Positions 45,830 to 53,680 of a stretch of 64,000 nucleotides of DNA are shown here, one piece after another. Position numbers and translations under genes: made by a program. The DNA is taken from the NCBI RefSeq assembly GCF_016765675.1, contig NZ_JAESWB010000278.1:99908-163907 (forward strand), read 5' to 3'. This DNA comes from Neobacillus paridis. GTDB taxonomy: Bacteria; Bacillota; Bacilli; Bacillales; Cytobacillaceae. The notes under the pieces were generated by a model. That model was not told the origin of the DNA. It searched no databases and worked only from the letters and a program-made list of their open reading frames with translations. Every line of letters starts with the position of its first letter. Position 1 is the first letter of the stretch.

Positions 45830-48442
45830 CTAACCATTAGAATCGGAATTTTCAGGGGGTGCAGTTGGATCTTGACCGTCACTGTTCCCATTGTTATGCC
45901 CGTTATTGTTTTCGTTCACATTTCCGTTTCCGTTACCAGTCCCATTTCCGTTACCAGTCCCGTTTCCATTATCGTTGCCATTCTCATTTCCCGTTCCATT
46001 CCCGCTGCCATTCTCATTCTGATTTCCATTATTGTTTCCAGTTTCATTTCCATTGCCATTATTGTTTTCATTCCCTGGTTGATTATCTTTGGCCGTTTTT
46101 GGGACTGTGATGGAAATCGTTACTGGATCACTCTTTTTACTTCCACTGATGGCTACAACCGTTATTTTGTATATTTTTCCTGGCTCAGCGGGAAGAGTTA
46201 TCTTATTGTCCTGAGCTGTATAGTGTTTCTTACCGTCTGAGACATCAAATGTAACGGATTCATTTGTATTTTTATAGGACCAGGTTACCGCAATGCTATT
46301 TGTTGTTTCATCATAACTTGCTGCCAAATTAGTAGGAGAATCTAATTTGTAATATTTTTGCGAGACTGTTCTTGGCGCATGCCCCTTCAGTGCATATTCG
46401 ATATCAACCTGGCTGCTTGGTGTATATTCACTGGCAAGAACCGGCGGCATTGACCCCTTTTCAATTCTAACCTTTTGCACCGAACTTGGCATTGTAAAGT
46501 CAGGTGTATCAATATCCTTGGATACATAGGCCATTAAGTCTTTAAAAATCAACTGGGCAATTCTTTGGTTATCACCAACTGCCAATATTGGAGTACTTCG
46601 ATCTTTATAACCGGTCCAAATGGAGGCAGTGTAATTTGTCGTATATCCAGTAAACCAGGCGTCAGGTACTGCACTCCTGCTAGGAATATGCCACTTGCTT
46701 ATCTCCTCATCTGTATAGTTGGTAGTACCTGTCTTACCGGCAATTGGCAGACCGGGAACTTTCGCTCTCACGCCGGTACCTGGATATTCTAAGACACTTT
46801 TTAACATGTCAGTAATCATGAAAGCAGTGGAATCCTTCATTGCCACTTTGGGCTCAGGTGCCAAACTGATAACAGTACCATCACGCAGCTCGATTTTTGT
46901 AACTGCATGCGGTTTTGTATAAACCCCATTATTACCAAAAGCACTGTAGGCACCGGCCATTTCCAGCGGGGAAACTCCGACTGTTTTTCCGCCAAAACCG
47001 CCGATTGCATAGGATTCGTAAATTTCTTTCAAGGGGATGCCGATACCCTTTGCGAAGTTTTTCGCTTTAACCAGCCCAACCTTCTGTAAGGTTTGGACGG
47101 CGGGACTGTTACGGGAAAGCTGCAGTGCTGTTCTAATCGTCATCGCACCCTTATAGGATTGGTCCCAGTTTCCAAACTTCTTCCCTGTTGAATAGGTAAT
47201 TGGTTTATCCTCAATCATTTGATAGGTTCCCCAATTTAAATATTCGATCGCTGGGGCATAATCAAGCACAGGCTTAATCGTCGACCCAGGCTGCCGCCTT
47301 GTATCAATGGCATAGTTAAAGCCGCGTTGCACCTTTTGGTTCCTGCCGCCACCAATGGCCCGAATTTCTCCTGTTTTTGTATCAAGGAGGACAATTCCAG
47401 CCTGAAACTGATCGTCAGGATAGGGAATATCCTTTGAATTAAGAAGATTGTACACATGCTCTTGGGCATTTTTGTCTAATGTCGTATGAATGGTTAAGCC
47501 ATCCGTCATAATATCAAAATCAGTATTTTCTTTTACTTCATCAATAACCGCATCGACAAACGAATCAAACGGCTTATCGTTTATCTTCCGGTCCTTTGGC
47601 TTCAGGACGGTGTCTTTCACCGAGACTTTTTTGGCCTCATCCATTTGCTTCTTGGTAATGTACCCATGCTGATACATGAGACTTAGAACAATATTCCGCC
47701 TTTTTTCAGCTAAATCCGGGTGGGTAAACGGATTATAATTATTAGGGCTTTGCGGCATCCCGGCGATTTGGGCCGCTTCCGCCAAATTTAATTCATTTAA
47801 TTCCTTCCCATAATATACTTTAGCTGCGGTGGCAATACCATAATTGTTACCACCAACCAATACTTTGTTTACATACATTTCAAAAATCTGGTGTTTTGTG
47901 TATTTTTGTTCCAGTTGAAAAGCGAGCCATGCTTCCTGCACTTTACGTGAAAGTGTCTTTTTATTTGTTAAAAAGGCATTTTTCACGACCTGTTGAGTAA
48001 TCGTACTGCCGCCTTCCGCCCCAAAGCCACGCTGGAAATTAGCTAAAACGGCCCCTGCAAAACGGATTGGGTCGATTCCATGATGCTTATAAAAGCGATA
48101 GTCTTCGGTCGCCAAAATGGCATTTTCAACGACTGGGGGGATGTCTTTATAATTGACGTATTCCCGATTAACGGCGCCAACTTCCGTTATTAAATCACCA
48201 TTTTTATCTAAAACCTTCGAAGGGATCGGATCTTTTAATAATTTCGGATCAAGTGGCGGAGCATCTTTGACAAGATAAGCGAAAGTGCCAACTCCGGCGA
48301 TAATACAAATAATACCAAATGCCACCAGGGACAGAAAAATCTTTTTCAAGAGACCCCGAGATTTTTTCTTTGGTTTTTGCTTAGCCTTTTGCTGCTGGAG
48401 CTTCTTTCGGCGTTCCTCTCTTGATTGATATTGTTCAGCCAT
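45830..48442 (-). CDS. ponA: Class A penicillin-binding protein 1 with FN3 domain and Asn/Gly-rich tail
   Basis: PonA polymerises and cross-links peptidoglycan. The 870-residue protein has a basic cytoplasmic end (1-30), one membrane span (32-57), and a GT51 transglycosylase with E113 in ATEDYRF and the GGSTITQQ motif. The transpeptidase carries S387-T-I-K390, SRN, and KTG at 570-572. A fibronectin type III-like domain (about 700-783) and an 83-residue tail of N, G, E and T follow. The ATG at 48442 lies behind AAAGGAAGG on the minus strand. Paired with recU, as in B. subtilis. Confidence 0.96.
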   Translation of the reverse strand: MAEQYQSREERRKKLQQQKAKQKPKKKSRGLLKKIFLSLVAFGIICIIAGVGTFAYLVKDAPPLDPKLLKDPIPSKVLDKNGDLITEVGAVNREYVNYKDIPPVVENAILATEDYRFYKHHGIDPIRFAGAVLANFQRGFGAEGGSTITQQVVKNAFLTNKKTLSRKVQEAWLAFQLEQKYTKHQIFEMYVNKVLVGGNNYGIATAAKVYYGKELNELNLAEAAQIAGMPQSPNNYNPFTHPDLAEKRRNIVLSLMYQHGYITKKQMDEAKKVSVKDTVLKPKDRKINDKPFDSFVDAVIDEVKENTDFDIMTDGLTIHTTLDKNAQEHVYNLLNSKDIPYPDDQFQAGIVLLDTKTGEIRAIGGGRNQKVQRGFNYAIDTRRQPGSTIKPVLDYAPAIEYLNWGTYQMIEDKPITYSTGKKFGNWDQSYKGAMTIRTALQLSRNSPAVQTLQKVGLVKAKNFAKGIGIPLKEIYESYAIGGFGGKTVGVSPLEMAGAYSAFGNNGVYTKPHAVTKIELRDGTVISLAPEPKVAMKDSTAFMITDMLKSVLEYPGTGVRAKVPGLPIAGKTGTTNYTDEEISKWHIPSRSAVPDAWFTGYTTNYTASIWTGYKDRSTPILAVGDNQRIAQLIFKDLMAYVSKDIDTPDFTMPSSVQKVRIEKGSMPPVLASEYTPSSQVDIEYALKGHAPRTVSQKYYKLDSPTNLAASYDETTNSIAVTWSYKNTNESVTFDVSDGKKHYTAQDNKITLPAEPGKIYKITVVAISGSKKSDPVTISITVPKTAKDNQPGNENNNGNGNETGNNNGNQNENGSGNGTGNENGNDNGNGTGNGNGTGNGNGNVNENNNGHNNGNSDGQDPTAPPENSDSNG

Positions 48443-48480
48443 TTTTGAAGTAACCTTCCTTTCTAACCTTTGGATTAGTA

Positions 48481-49092
48481 TTAGCAAAGGTTAAGTGCAT
48501 CTAATATTTTAATATAGTCGATTCGAGGTTGAAAACCAAGGGGGATGAAATAACCATTTTGCTCAATTTCACCTTTTGTGATCGATTTCCTACCTCCATT
48601 TTTCATTCTATCCCAAAATCCTAACAAATGCTTTGCCTCAAGGAAATACACTTCCTTCAATTTAGTAAACATTAGGATGACAAAACATATTCCTCCCTGT
48701 TCAATTACAGCTTGCATGTGTGAAATCTGATGCTGATGGAAATTTTTTAACGGAAAAGAAGTAAAATTTCTCGTTTCCTTCGCTTCAAAATCAATATATT
48801 TGCCCTTATATACTCCATTATAATCGGTAGTCGAGGCAAGTTTAAAATAAGCTTCTTTGATCACAGCAGCGCTTCGTTTCGGGTAATCGACCTGGACGAT
48901 TTGAATCGGGGTCGGCTTCTTGTGAACGACAGCTATTTTTCTGTCTCGGTAATATTTATTGGTCTCATTTAAATCTTCTTCAAGTGTCATTCCCCGATTT
49001 CCATAGGATTCATTTTTGCCGGTATGAGTGATCCGGTTTTTTGGCAGCTCATTCTGGTTAAACTTTTTACCATTTGGATAATGAATCTCCAT
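48481..49092 (-). CDS. recU: Holliday junction resolvase RecU
   Basis: RecU cuts Holliday junctions during recombination and chromosome segregation. The 203-residue protein has [12 protein letters not shown] near 31-42, the nuclease core with [18 protein letters not shown] near 87-104 (Asp, Glu and Lys of the catalytic site), and PLKNFHQHQ near 111-119. I chose the ATG at 49092, behind AAGGGGTG on the minus strand. It lies upstream of ponA with a 38-bp gap, so the two are probably cotranscribed. Confidence 0.96.
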   Translation of the reverse strand: MEIHYPNGKKFNQNELPKNRITHTGKNESYGNRGMTLEEDLNETNKYYRDRKIAVVHKKPTPIQIVQVDYPKRSAAVIKEAYFKLASTTDYNGVYKGKYIDFEAKETRNFTSFPLKNFHQHQISHMQAVIEQGGICFVILMFTKLKEVYFLEAKHLLGFWDRMKNGGRKSITKGEIEQNGYFIPLGFQPRIDYIKILDALNLC

Positions 49093-49252
49093 GTTATGCA
49101 CCCCTTTATGCCATACTTTATCATACCAAATCTTTGGACAAATCGGATGAATAAATTGTCCAGTTCTACAGATGCTACTAACAATTGTACCTTCATTGTC
49201 AAGAAATAGCATGAATCTTATCAGTAAAACAGATACCGCGTTTCACAGATAA

Positions 49253-49258
49253 TATAAT
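49253..49258 (+). promoter_or_regulatory. Candidate -10 box for yppC
   Basis: TATAAT lies 80 bases before the yppC ATG and divergent from recU. A -35 is not clear. Its position argues against the far upstream yppC start at 49263. Confidence 0.4.
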
Positions 49259-49337
49259 ATGGTTGGGAAATATATTTATCAACCCATTCCCTGCTCAGAT
49301 AACTTATAAACTATTAAAAAGGGAAAGCAGAGTATAT

Positions 49338-50315
49338 ATGAATCATCTTACAATACAGGAACAGCATATTATCCGTCAAATTAGATGGGAAACTAAAAAG
49401 AAAAACGTCGATAATATCTCGCGGACAAATGCGTACTTTACTTACTTTAAACAGAATCCCGACATTCTTTGGGCTTTTCTAGCCAGCATGGTATCAAGGA
49501 ATGGCGGCTGGAATATGTGTGACCTTAAAGGAAATATTTTTTCCCAACTGATTGCCCCTCAAACCAGAAAACAACTCTTTTTAACTTACGAAAGAGCCAA
49601 TTGGCTTATATTCCAGGATGCCTTTCCACAGTTGCTTATTTATCAATATTCGACGAAATTCAGCCGACCTTTGTTTCATTTACTGCCTTACTTCAATATT
49701 TCCAAATTTATTCAGAGGGAATGGAAGCGTTATTGGGAGGAAAAGGACAGGGAACGTCTAACAACCGCGTTAATTATTAATGAGCAGAACGTAATTCAAA
49801 CACCGGTAATCGAACATCCCGTTTATCAGAAGAAAGTTTTTCACTCTTTGCTGTTCCATTTTCAGGATTGGCTTCACTTCAGCTGTGTCCTCTTTCCCAC
49901 TTGCGGCGGTGAGCTATATGGAGCTAGTGTCAATGGGTTCAGCAAATTATCAAACCGGATCGGCTTGGGGAAAAGGCTTGTCAGTATTCTCTTTCATCCC
50001 CGTCTGTTTCCCCATTTTTTTGAGTTTGCCGAAAAAACTGCGCATACCGGCTCCAGATATGATTATGAACAATTTTTCAAGCAAAAGACTGTTCGAAAAA
50101 CGCCGATGCTGCGGACAAGCTTTCCTATAATCGAACACCATCAGCAGACATTTGAGGATTGGAGTCAACAACGGGTGATATCCCCGGCATGGTTGTACGT
50201 TCCGGCAAAGCACAAACACCCGATTCATTTAACGGATTGGTATTTTGCTAAGTCTTATCAGCTGGAACTATTGCTAACACTGCAAAAAGCGTTACAGCTA
50301 AAAGGCTTAAAATAA
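49338..50315 (+). CDS. yppC: DUF2515 family protein YppC
   Basis: The 325-residue protein matches DUF2515/YppC by its place after recU and by the segments NISRTNAYFTYF near 25-36 and LASMVSRNGGWNMCDLKG near 47-64. It is rich in aromatic residues; function unknown. I prefer the ATG at 49338, because an upstream in-frame start at 49263 would lie only five bases from a TATAAT. The ribosome site is weak (AAAGGGAAA is 13-20 bases away). Confidence 0.82.
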   Translation: MNHLTIQEQHIIRQIRWETKKKNVDNISRTNAYFTYFKQNPDILWAFLASMVSRNGGWNMCDLKGNIFSQLIAPQTRKQLFLTYERANWLIFQDAFPQLLIYQYSTKFSRPLFHLLPYFNISKFIQREWKRYWEEKDRERLTTALIINEQNVIQTPVIEHPVYQKKVFHSLLFHFQDWLHFSCVLFPTCGGELYGASVNGFSKLSNRIGLGKRLVSILFHPRLFPHFFEFAEKTAHTGSRYDYEQFFKQKTVRKTPMLRTSFPIIEHHQQTFEDWSQQRVISPAWLYVPAKHKHPIHLTDWYFAKSYQLELLLTLQKALQLKGLK

Positions 50316-50323
50316 GAAAAGTG

Positions 50324-50360
50324 AAGGCCCCTCGAGGGGATAGGAGCCTGAACTGGACAA
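50324..50360 (+). repeat. Repeat B, short degenerate copy
   Basis: AAGAAAAGTGAAGGCC, the palindrome CCCCTCGAGGGG (50329-50340) and ATAGGAGCCTGAACTGGACAA correspond to the two ends and the core of repeat B with most of the interior deleted. Confidence 0.65.
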
Positions 50361-50388
50361 TAACAAAAAGCAAGGTTGCCCTTGCTTT
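50360..50388 (-). terminator. Terminator for the 36-residue protein gene
   Basis: AAAGCAAGG / CCTTGCTTT with a 4-base loop; on the minus strand it is followed by TTGTTATT. Confidence 0.8.
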
Positions 50389-50404
50389 AGTGAAAGGTTT
50401 TAAA

Positions 50405-50515
50405 TTAAGTTGATGGTCTGTCGGGGCCTTCAAGTTTTTTATCGCCATAACCGGCTCGTCTTTCTGTGTCAGCTTGCATCGGCTGCTTTTTATTCTTGTT
50501 ATCTTTTTTAGACAC
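50405..50515 (-). CDS. Small hydrophilic protein of 36 residues
   Basis: The product starts MSKKDNKNKKQPMQADTE and ends KKLEGPDRPST. It is basic, without hydrophobic segments, and probably unstructured. The start is GTG at 50515 behind GGAGGTG on the minus strand, and a terminator follows the stop, so the gene looks real. I recall similar short proteins in Bacillus but cannot assign a function. The open frame continues upstream but the ribosome site fixes the start here. Confidence 0.7.
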   Translation of the reverse strand: MSKKDNKNKKQPMQADTERRAGYGDKKLEGPDRPST

Positions 50516-50708
50516 TATCAACACCTCCGAGTATAGCTTGCGCTGTTTTTGGTTTTTCATGCGAAAGTGGAAATTGTCGAAGTAATAGCGGGAACTTGCC
50601 ACAATGACACTATCTTTGACGAATCACTTCTAGTTTTGTCAAGGAGGAAGGAAGAAGAAATATAATGGAGAATAAAAGTGATTAAGAAAATACGAGGGGG
50701 ATATAAAA

Positions 50709-50981
50709 ATGACTGATTCACAAACCGAAAAGGAAAGACTCCTATCCATGCTGGCGGAAATCCAAGACCAATTAGAAGAATTAGAATCGGTTCTGGAGGC
50801 TTCTTTCTCCGAGCAGCGAAATAGAATGAAACGGGATGAGCAAAACAAATTAGTTAATACAGCCAATCAGCTTTCCAGCTTGGAAAACAAATATAGCCAT
50901 TTTCATCACATATCCCATAATGAAGATAGGATTTGCACCGCTCCGGCTAAAACGCAAAACTTAAAATGGGCGTTTAAGTAA
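50709..50981 (+). CDS. Small coiled-coil protein, unknown
   Basis: The 90-residue protein has a strong coiled coil in its first 65 residues (SMLAEIQDQLEELESVLE and following heptads) and a short less ordered tail containing one cysteine. I do not recognise the family. The ATG at 50709 is behind GAGGGGGAT. TATAAT at 50662-50667 with TTGTCA at 50637 (19-bp spacing) may be its promoter. A terminator lies 70 bases downstream. Confidence 0.7.
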   Translation: MTDSQTEKERLLSMLAEIQDQLEELESVLEASFSEQRNRMKRDEQNKLVNTANQLSSLENKYSHFHHISHNEDRICTAPAKTQNLKWAFK

Positions 50982-51050
50982 TTCGATCGTTTAAAATGAA
51001 CGGAATTCAAAGCATTGAGAATTCACTCCATAACTTCCGATAAAACCACC

Positions 51051-51078
51051 AAAAAAAGATGCCAAAGCATCTTTTTTA
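51051..51078. terminator. Bidirectional terminator
   Basis: AAAAAAGATGC / GCATCTTTTTT closes CAAA; T runs on both strands let it end the coiled-coil gene and yppF. Confidence 0.9.
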
Positions 51079-51288
51079 GTTGTTATTTCTGATGAGGGAG
51101 TTTTCGAGAGCCATTTCAGGGAATGTTGCTCCATGACTTTCTAGCTCACGAACTAATGTGCGATATTCTTTAATGCTAATTTCATTATAAATATAAGTCT
51201 TTTTGGCAAAATCCATGAGCGCATTAACATCTTCAGTAAAGTAATTTCGACTTTTGATAAATTTCTCTTTTAATTCGCGAATATTCAT
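51076..51288 (-). CDS. yppF: YppF family small protein
   Basis: The 70-residue protein starts MNIRELKEKFIKSRNY and contains TYIYNEISIKEYRTLVRELESHGA, the YppF pattern. It is helical and cytoplasmic; function unknown. The ATG at 51288 is behind AAGGAGGAG on the minus strand. Repeat A copy 2 lies directly upstream of it. Confidence 0.8.
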   Translation of the reverse strand: MNIRELKEKFIKSRNYFTEDVNALMDFAKKTYIYNEISIKEYRTLVRELESHGATFPEMALENSLIRNNN

Positions 51289-51591
51289 TTTTCTCCTCCT
51301 TCATCATTTTTTAGCTATTAGGAAAGTATAAAATTTCCACCCAATTTTATACTTTCCTATGTCGCATAAATTCAACTATGCCTCTGTCTTCGTCCTAACG
51401 GTCTCGCCAATCGGCAAGTTTTCATTTATATCGTAACATGAATGAAAGGGCTTTCTTAGTTTTTTAAAAATTTAAACTTTAGACAGACTTCCACTAATTT
51501 TGACAAAATCTTTATTCCTTGGCTTTATTCACCTTTCATTTTTGTCCTTCATAAAGTGTAATAGTGATAAATGCGGAGGAGATGTTTGCCC
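51289..51591 (+). other. Intergenic region yppF-yppG
   Basis: The 303 bases between the divergent yppF and yppG hold repeat A copy 2 (51307-51426) and about 165 further bases with the yppG leader. No gene is visible. Confidence 0.5.
51307..51426 (+). repeat. Repeat A, copy 2 (two-hairpin element)
   Basis: The best-preserved copy. Hairpin 1 is a perfect stem of 16 bp or more: AGGAAAGTATAAAATT (51320-51335) with AATTTTATACTTTCCT (51343-51358). After ATGTCGCA and about 45 less conserved bases, hairpin 2 (CTCGCCAATCGGCAAG, imperfect) ends in TTTTCATT. The order and the flanking T run match copy 1. Confidence 0.85.
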
Positions 51592-52140
51592 ATGTTTGCT
51601 AAAAGGAGAGCAACGAATCACTTTTATAATGGATCCCAGGGGCAAATGATGAACCAAGTTCCCATGGGGTACCCACAAAACCAACTGCCATATACTGCTC
51701 AGCCCATTCCTTTTCAGCACCGGCCTCAAAAGCAAGAATGGAGTTTGATTCAGCGGCCTGGTCCTTTTTATCCACAAGGATTTCAACCATATACGCAAAG
51801 CTTTTATCCCGGTCCGGGACCTCAACAGTTGTCATATCAGAATCAATACGCTTTACAAAAAGATTCGCAGTTTTTATTTCAAAATCCGTTACAGCCGAAG
51901 GAAGAAATGATTACAAACCCTTACTTGCCGATCAATGGTTTCCCAATTATGAACCCGTACCCAAAACAAAGCTTCATTCCAAAACCTCCGAACGGAATAC
52001 AGTCGATTATGAATTCCTTTAAATCGCAGGACGGGTCAGTGGATTTTAATAAAATGATGAATACGGCGGGACAAATGGTGAATGCCGTTACGCAGGTTTC
52101 ATCACTTGTAAAGGGATTGGGAGGGATTTTTAAAACATAA
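51592..52140 (+). CDS. yppG: YppG-like protein, Pro/Gln/Tyr-rich
   Basis: The 182-residue protein is rich in proline, glutamine, tyrosine and asparagine for its first 130 residues, then has a conserved C terminus SIMNSFKSQDGSVDFNKMM followed by VNAVTQVSSLVKGLGGIF. This is the layout of YppG, probably a spore-associated protein. I chose the ATG at 51592 behind CGGAGGAGA (51574-51582). It is longer than B. subtilis YppG (about 125 residues) in the low-complexity part. Confidence 0.75.
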   Translation: MFAKRRATNHFYNGSQGQMMNQVPMGYPQNQLPYTAQPIPFQHRPQKQEWSLIQRPGPFYPQGFQPYTQSFYPGPGPQQLSYQNQYALQKDSQFLFQNPLQPKEEMITNPYLPINGFPIMNPYPKQSFIPKPPNGIQSIMNSFKSQDGSVDFNKMMNTAGQMVNAVTQVSSLVKGLGGIFKT

Positions 52141-52166
52141 AGAGACGGCCAATTAAGCCGTCTTTA
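52139..52166. terminator. Terminator between yppG and the hsp20 gene
   Basis: AAGAGACGGC / GCCGTCTT with a 7-base loop lies directly after the yppG stop and 20 bases from the end of the convergent hsp20. The T runs are short and interrupted. Confidence 0.7.
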
Positions 52167-52184
52167 CAATTTTTGCTACTAAAA

Positions 52185-52661
52185 TTAATCAATTTCAATC
52201 ATTTTCCCTCTTTCTCGGGGAATGCGCACCCGTAATAGGCCGTCACGATATGAAGCTTTAATCATCTTTTCATTAATTGTATGGGGAAGTGAAATCGTTC
52301 TTGAGGATTGCTGACGGACAAATTTACGCTGATAAATTTGATTTCTGCTATCTTCGGCTGTTTCCAGTTCTTTATTTTCAACGGAAATTGTTAAGTAATT
52401 ACCGGTAATGTTTAAGTGAATTTGTTCCTTTTTTACACCGGGTAGTTCAGCAGAAACAATATATTCATCTTCGGTTTCAACAGTATCTACGTGGAAGCCC
52501 CCCTCAAAAGGAAAAGGAGTTTTGAAAAACTCATCAATGGATTGCAAAAATCCTCTAATTGGCTTTTCATTAAAAAATTCGTTCATTGCTTTTCGAAAGT
52601 CGGCAAATGGATCCAGCGGCATTTTTGAGTTATTCTTATCGCTTGGAAGATTAGATGACAA
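52185..52661 (-). CDS. Hsp20/alpha-crystallin family small heat-shock protein
   Basis: The 158-residue protein has an alpha-crystallin domain at about 55-158, with VDTVETEDEYIVSAELPGVKK, the NYLTISVENKE strand and the A-S-Y-R-D-G-L-L-R-V-R-I-P motif near the end. Such proteins hold unfolded proteins; some Bacillus members are spore coat components. I chose the TTG at 52661 because GAGAGGGGTTT lies just upstream on the minus strand; the frame is open to 52727. Confidence 0.85.
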   Translation of the reverse strand: MSSNLPSDKNNSKMPLDPFADFRKAMNEFFNEKPIRGFLQSIDEFFKTPFPFEGGFHVDTVETEDEYIVSAELPGVKKEQIHLNITGNYLTISVENKELETAEDSRNQIYQRKFVRQQSSRTISLPHTINEKMIKASYRDGLLRVRIPRERGKMIEID

Positions 52662-52788
52662 GGTAAACCCCTCTCTTTCCCAATTTTCACACGATATCAT
52701 ATGCATTGAAAGCCGAGGTTGTGACATCTTTTCTATCCAGCGAAATGGAGGTTAATTATTCCTATGGGGGGTTTTTCAAAGCAAATGT

Positions 52789-52819
52789 GAAAAAAACCGC
52801 AGCAACGATCGGCTGCGGT
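52789..52819 (-). terminator. Terminator after the crp/fnr-type gene
   Basis: ACCGCAGC / GCTGCGGT with an 8-base loop; on the minus strand it is followed by TTTTTTC. Confidence 0.9.
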
Positions 52820-52821
52820 GG

Positions 52822-53520
52822 TTAAACAAGGTGGATTTCCTCCATTAATATTTCAATATCCATAATCATATTTCCTTGATCATCGACTTCAATTAATTCA
52901 TCTTTTTTCATTTTTGTCAGGGTCCGGCTGATGGTTTCTCTCGTTGTACCAATCATATTGGCTAAATCTTTGTTGGTAAAATGCGATTTTAACAAAATAG
53001 TTCCATCGTCTTGTTTCTCCCCATGATTTTTGGACAAACGAATTAACAGCTTGACGATTTGTTCATAGGTATTATTTAGGATTTGCTCTTCTAAACGGTT
53101 TTGTAAATCAACAATTTTTTCGCCTAACACCCTAAAAACCTTAATACAAAGCTCAGGATTTTCAATCAGGACGTTTTCAAATTTGGCAATTGGAATGGTG
53201 ATCAGTGTCGCTGGTTCTAGCACTTCGGCATATGCAGGATAATCCCCTTTTCTGAAGAAGCCGACATGCGGAAACATATCGCCATTTTTCATAATGTTAA
53301 CAATTTGTTCCTTGCCGCTGACATCACTTTTATATATTTTAATTTTTCCTCTATAAATAAAATAGACATTTTCGAGCGGGTCCCCTTGAAGGAAAACATG
53401 GCTGCGTTTTTTCCATTCCCTCACAATCGAAATATCCGTGATTTTTGTCAGCTCAAAATCATTTAAATCACGAAACAGGGAGAAGCCGGAAAGGAGTTTT
53501 TTTATCTCGTCAATCTTCAT
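52822..53520 (-). CDS. Crp/Fnr family transcription regulator
   Basis: The 232-residue protein has a cyclic-nucleotide-binding-type beta-barrel (about 8-125), a dimer helix and a C-terminal Crp-type winged helix with TNKDLANMIGTTRETISRTLTKM near 182-204. Only one cysteine is present, so it does not carry the Fe-S cluster of B. subtilis Fnr. The ligand and targets are unknown. ATG at 53520 is behind a GAAGGTGATTG site on the minus strand. It stands alone, divergent from mrfA. Confidence 0.85.
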   Translation of the reverse strand: MKIDEIKKLLSGFSLFRDLNDFELTKITDISIVREWKKRSHVFLQGDPLENVYFIYRGKIKIYKSDVSGKEQIVNIMKNGDMFPHVGFFRKGDYPAYAEVLEPATLITIPIAKFENVLIENPELCIKVFRVLGEKIVDLQNRLEEQILNNTYEQIVKLLIRLSKNHGEKQDDGTILLKSHFTNKDLANMIGTTRETISRTLTKMKKDELIEVDDQGNMIMDIEILMEEIHLV

Positions 53521-53680
53521 TCAATCACCTTCACAATATGTTCACTCACTTTATTGTAACAAATAGTAAGCCTGAATGATTACTTTTTTTGCCGAAAAAT
53601 CATGGTCCTCTAAAAATACGATTATTTTTCTTTAATAACGAACGTTTATTCGCTAAAATAGAGATAATGGGGTGATATGG

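Noticed and set aside
45821..46240. 139-codon plus-strand frame with long Val/Ile/Ser runs opposite the ponA 3' end
   Set aside because: It is the complement of the Asn/Gly-rich ponA tail; the repetitive DNA keeps several frames open by chance.
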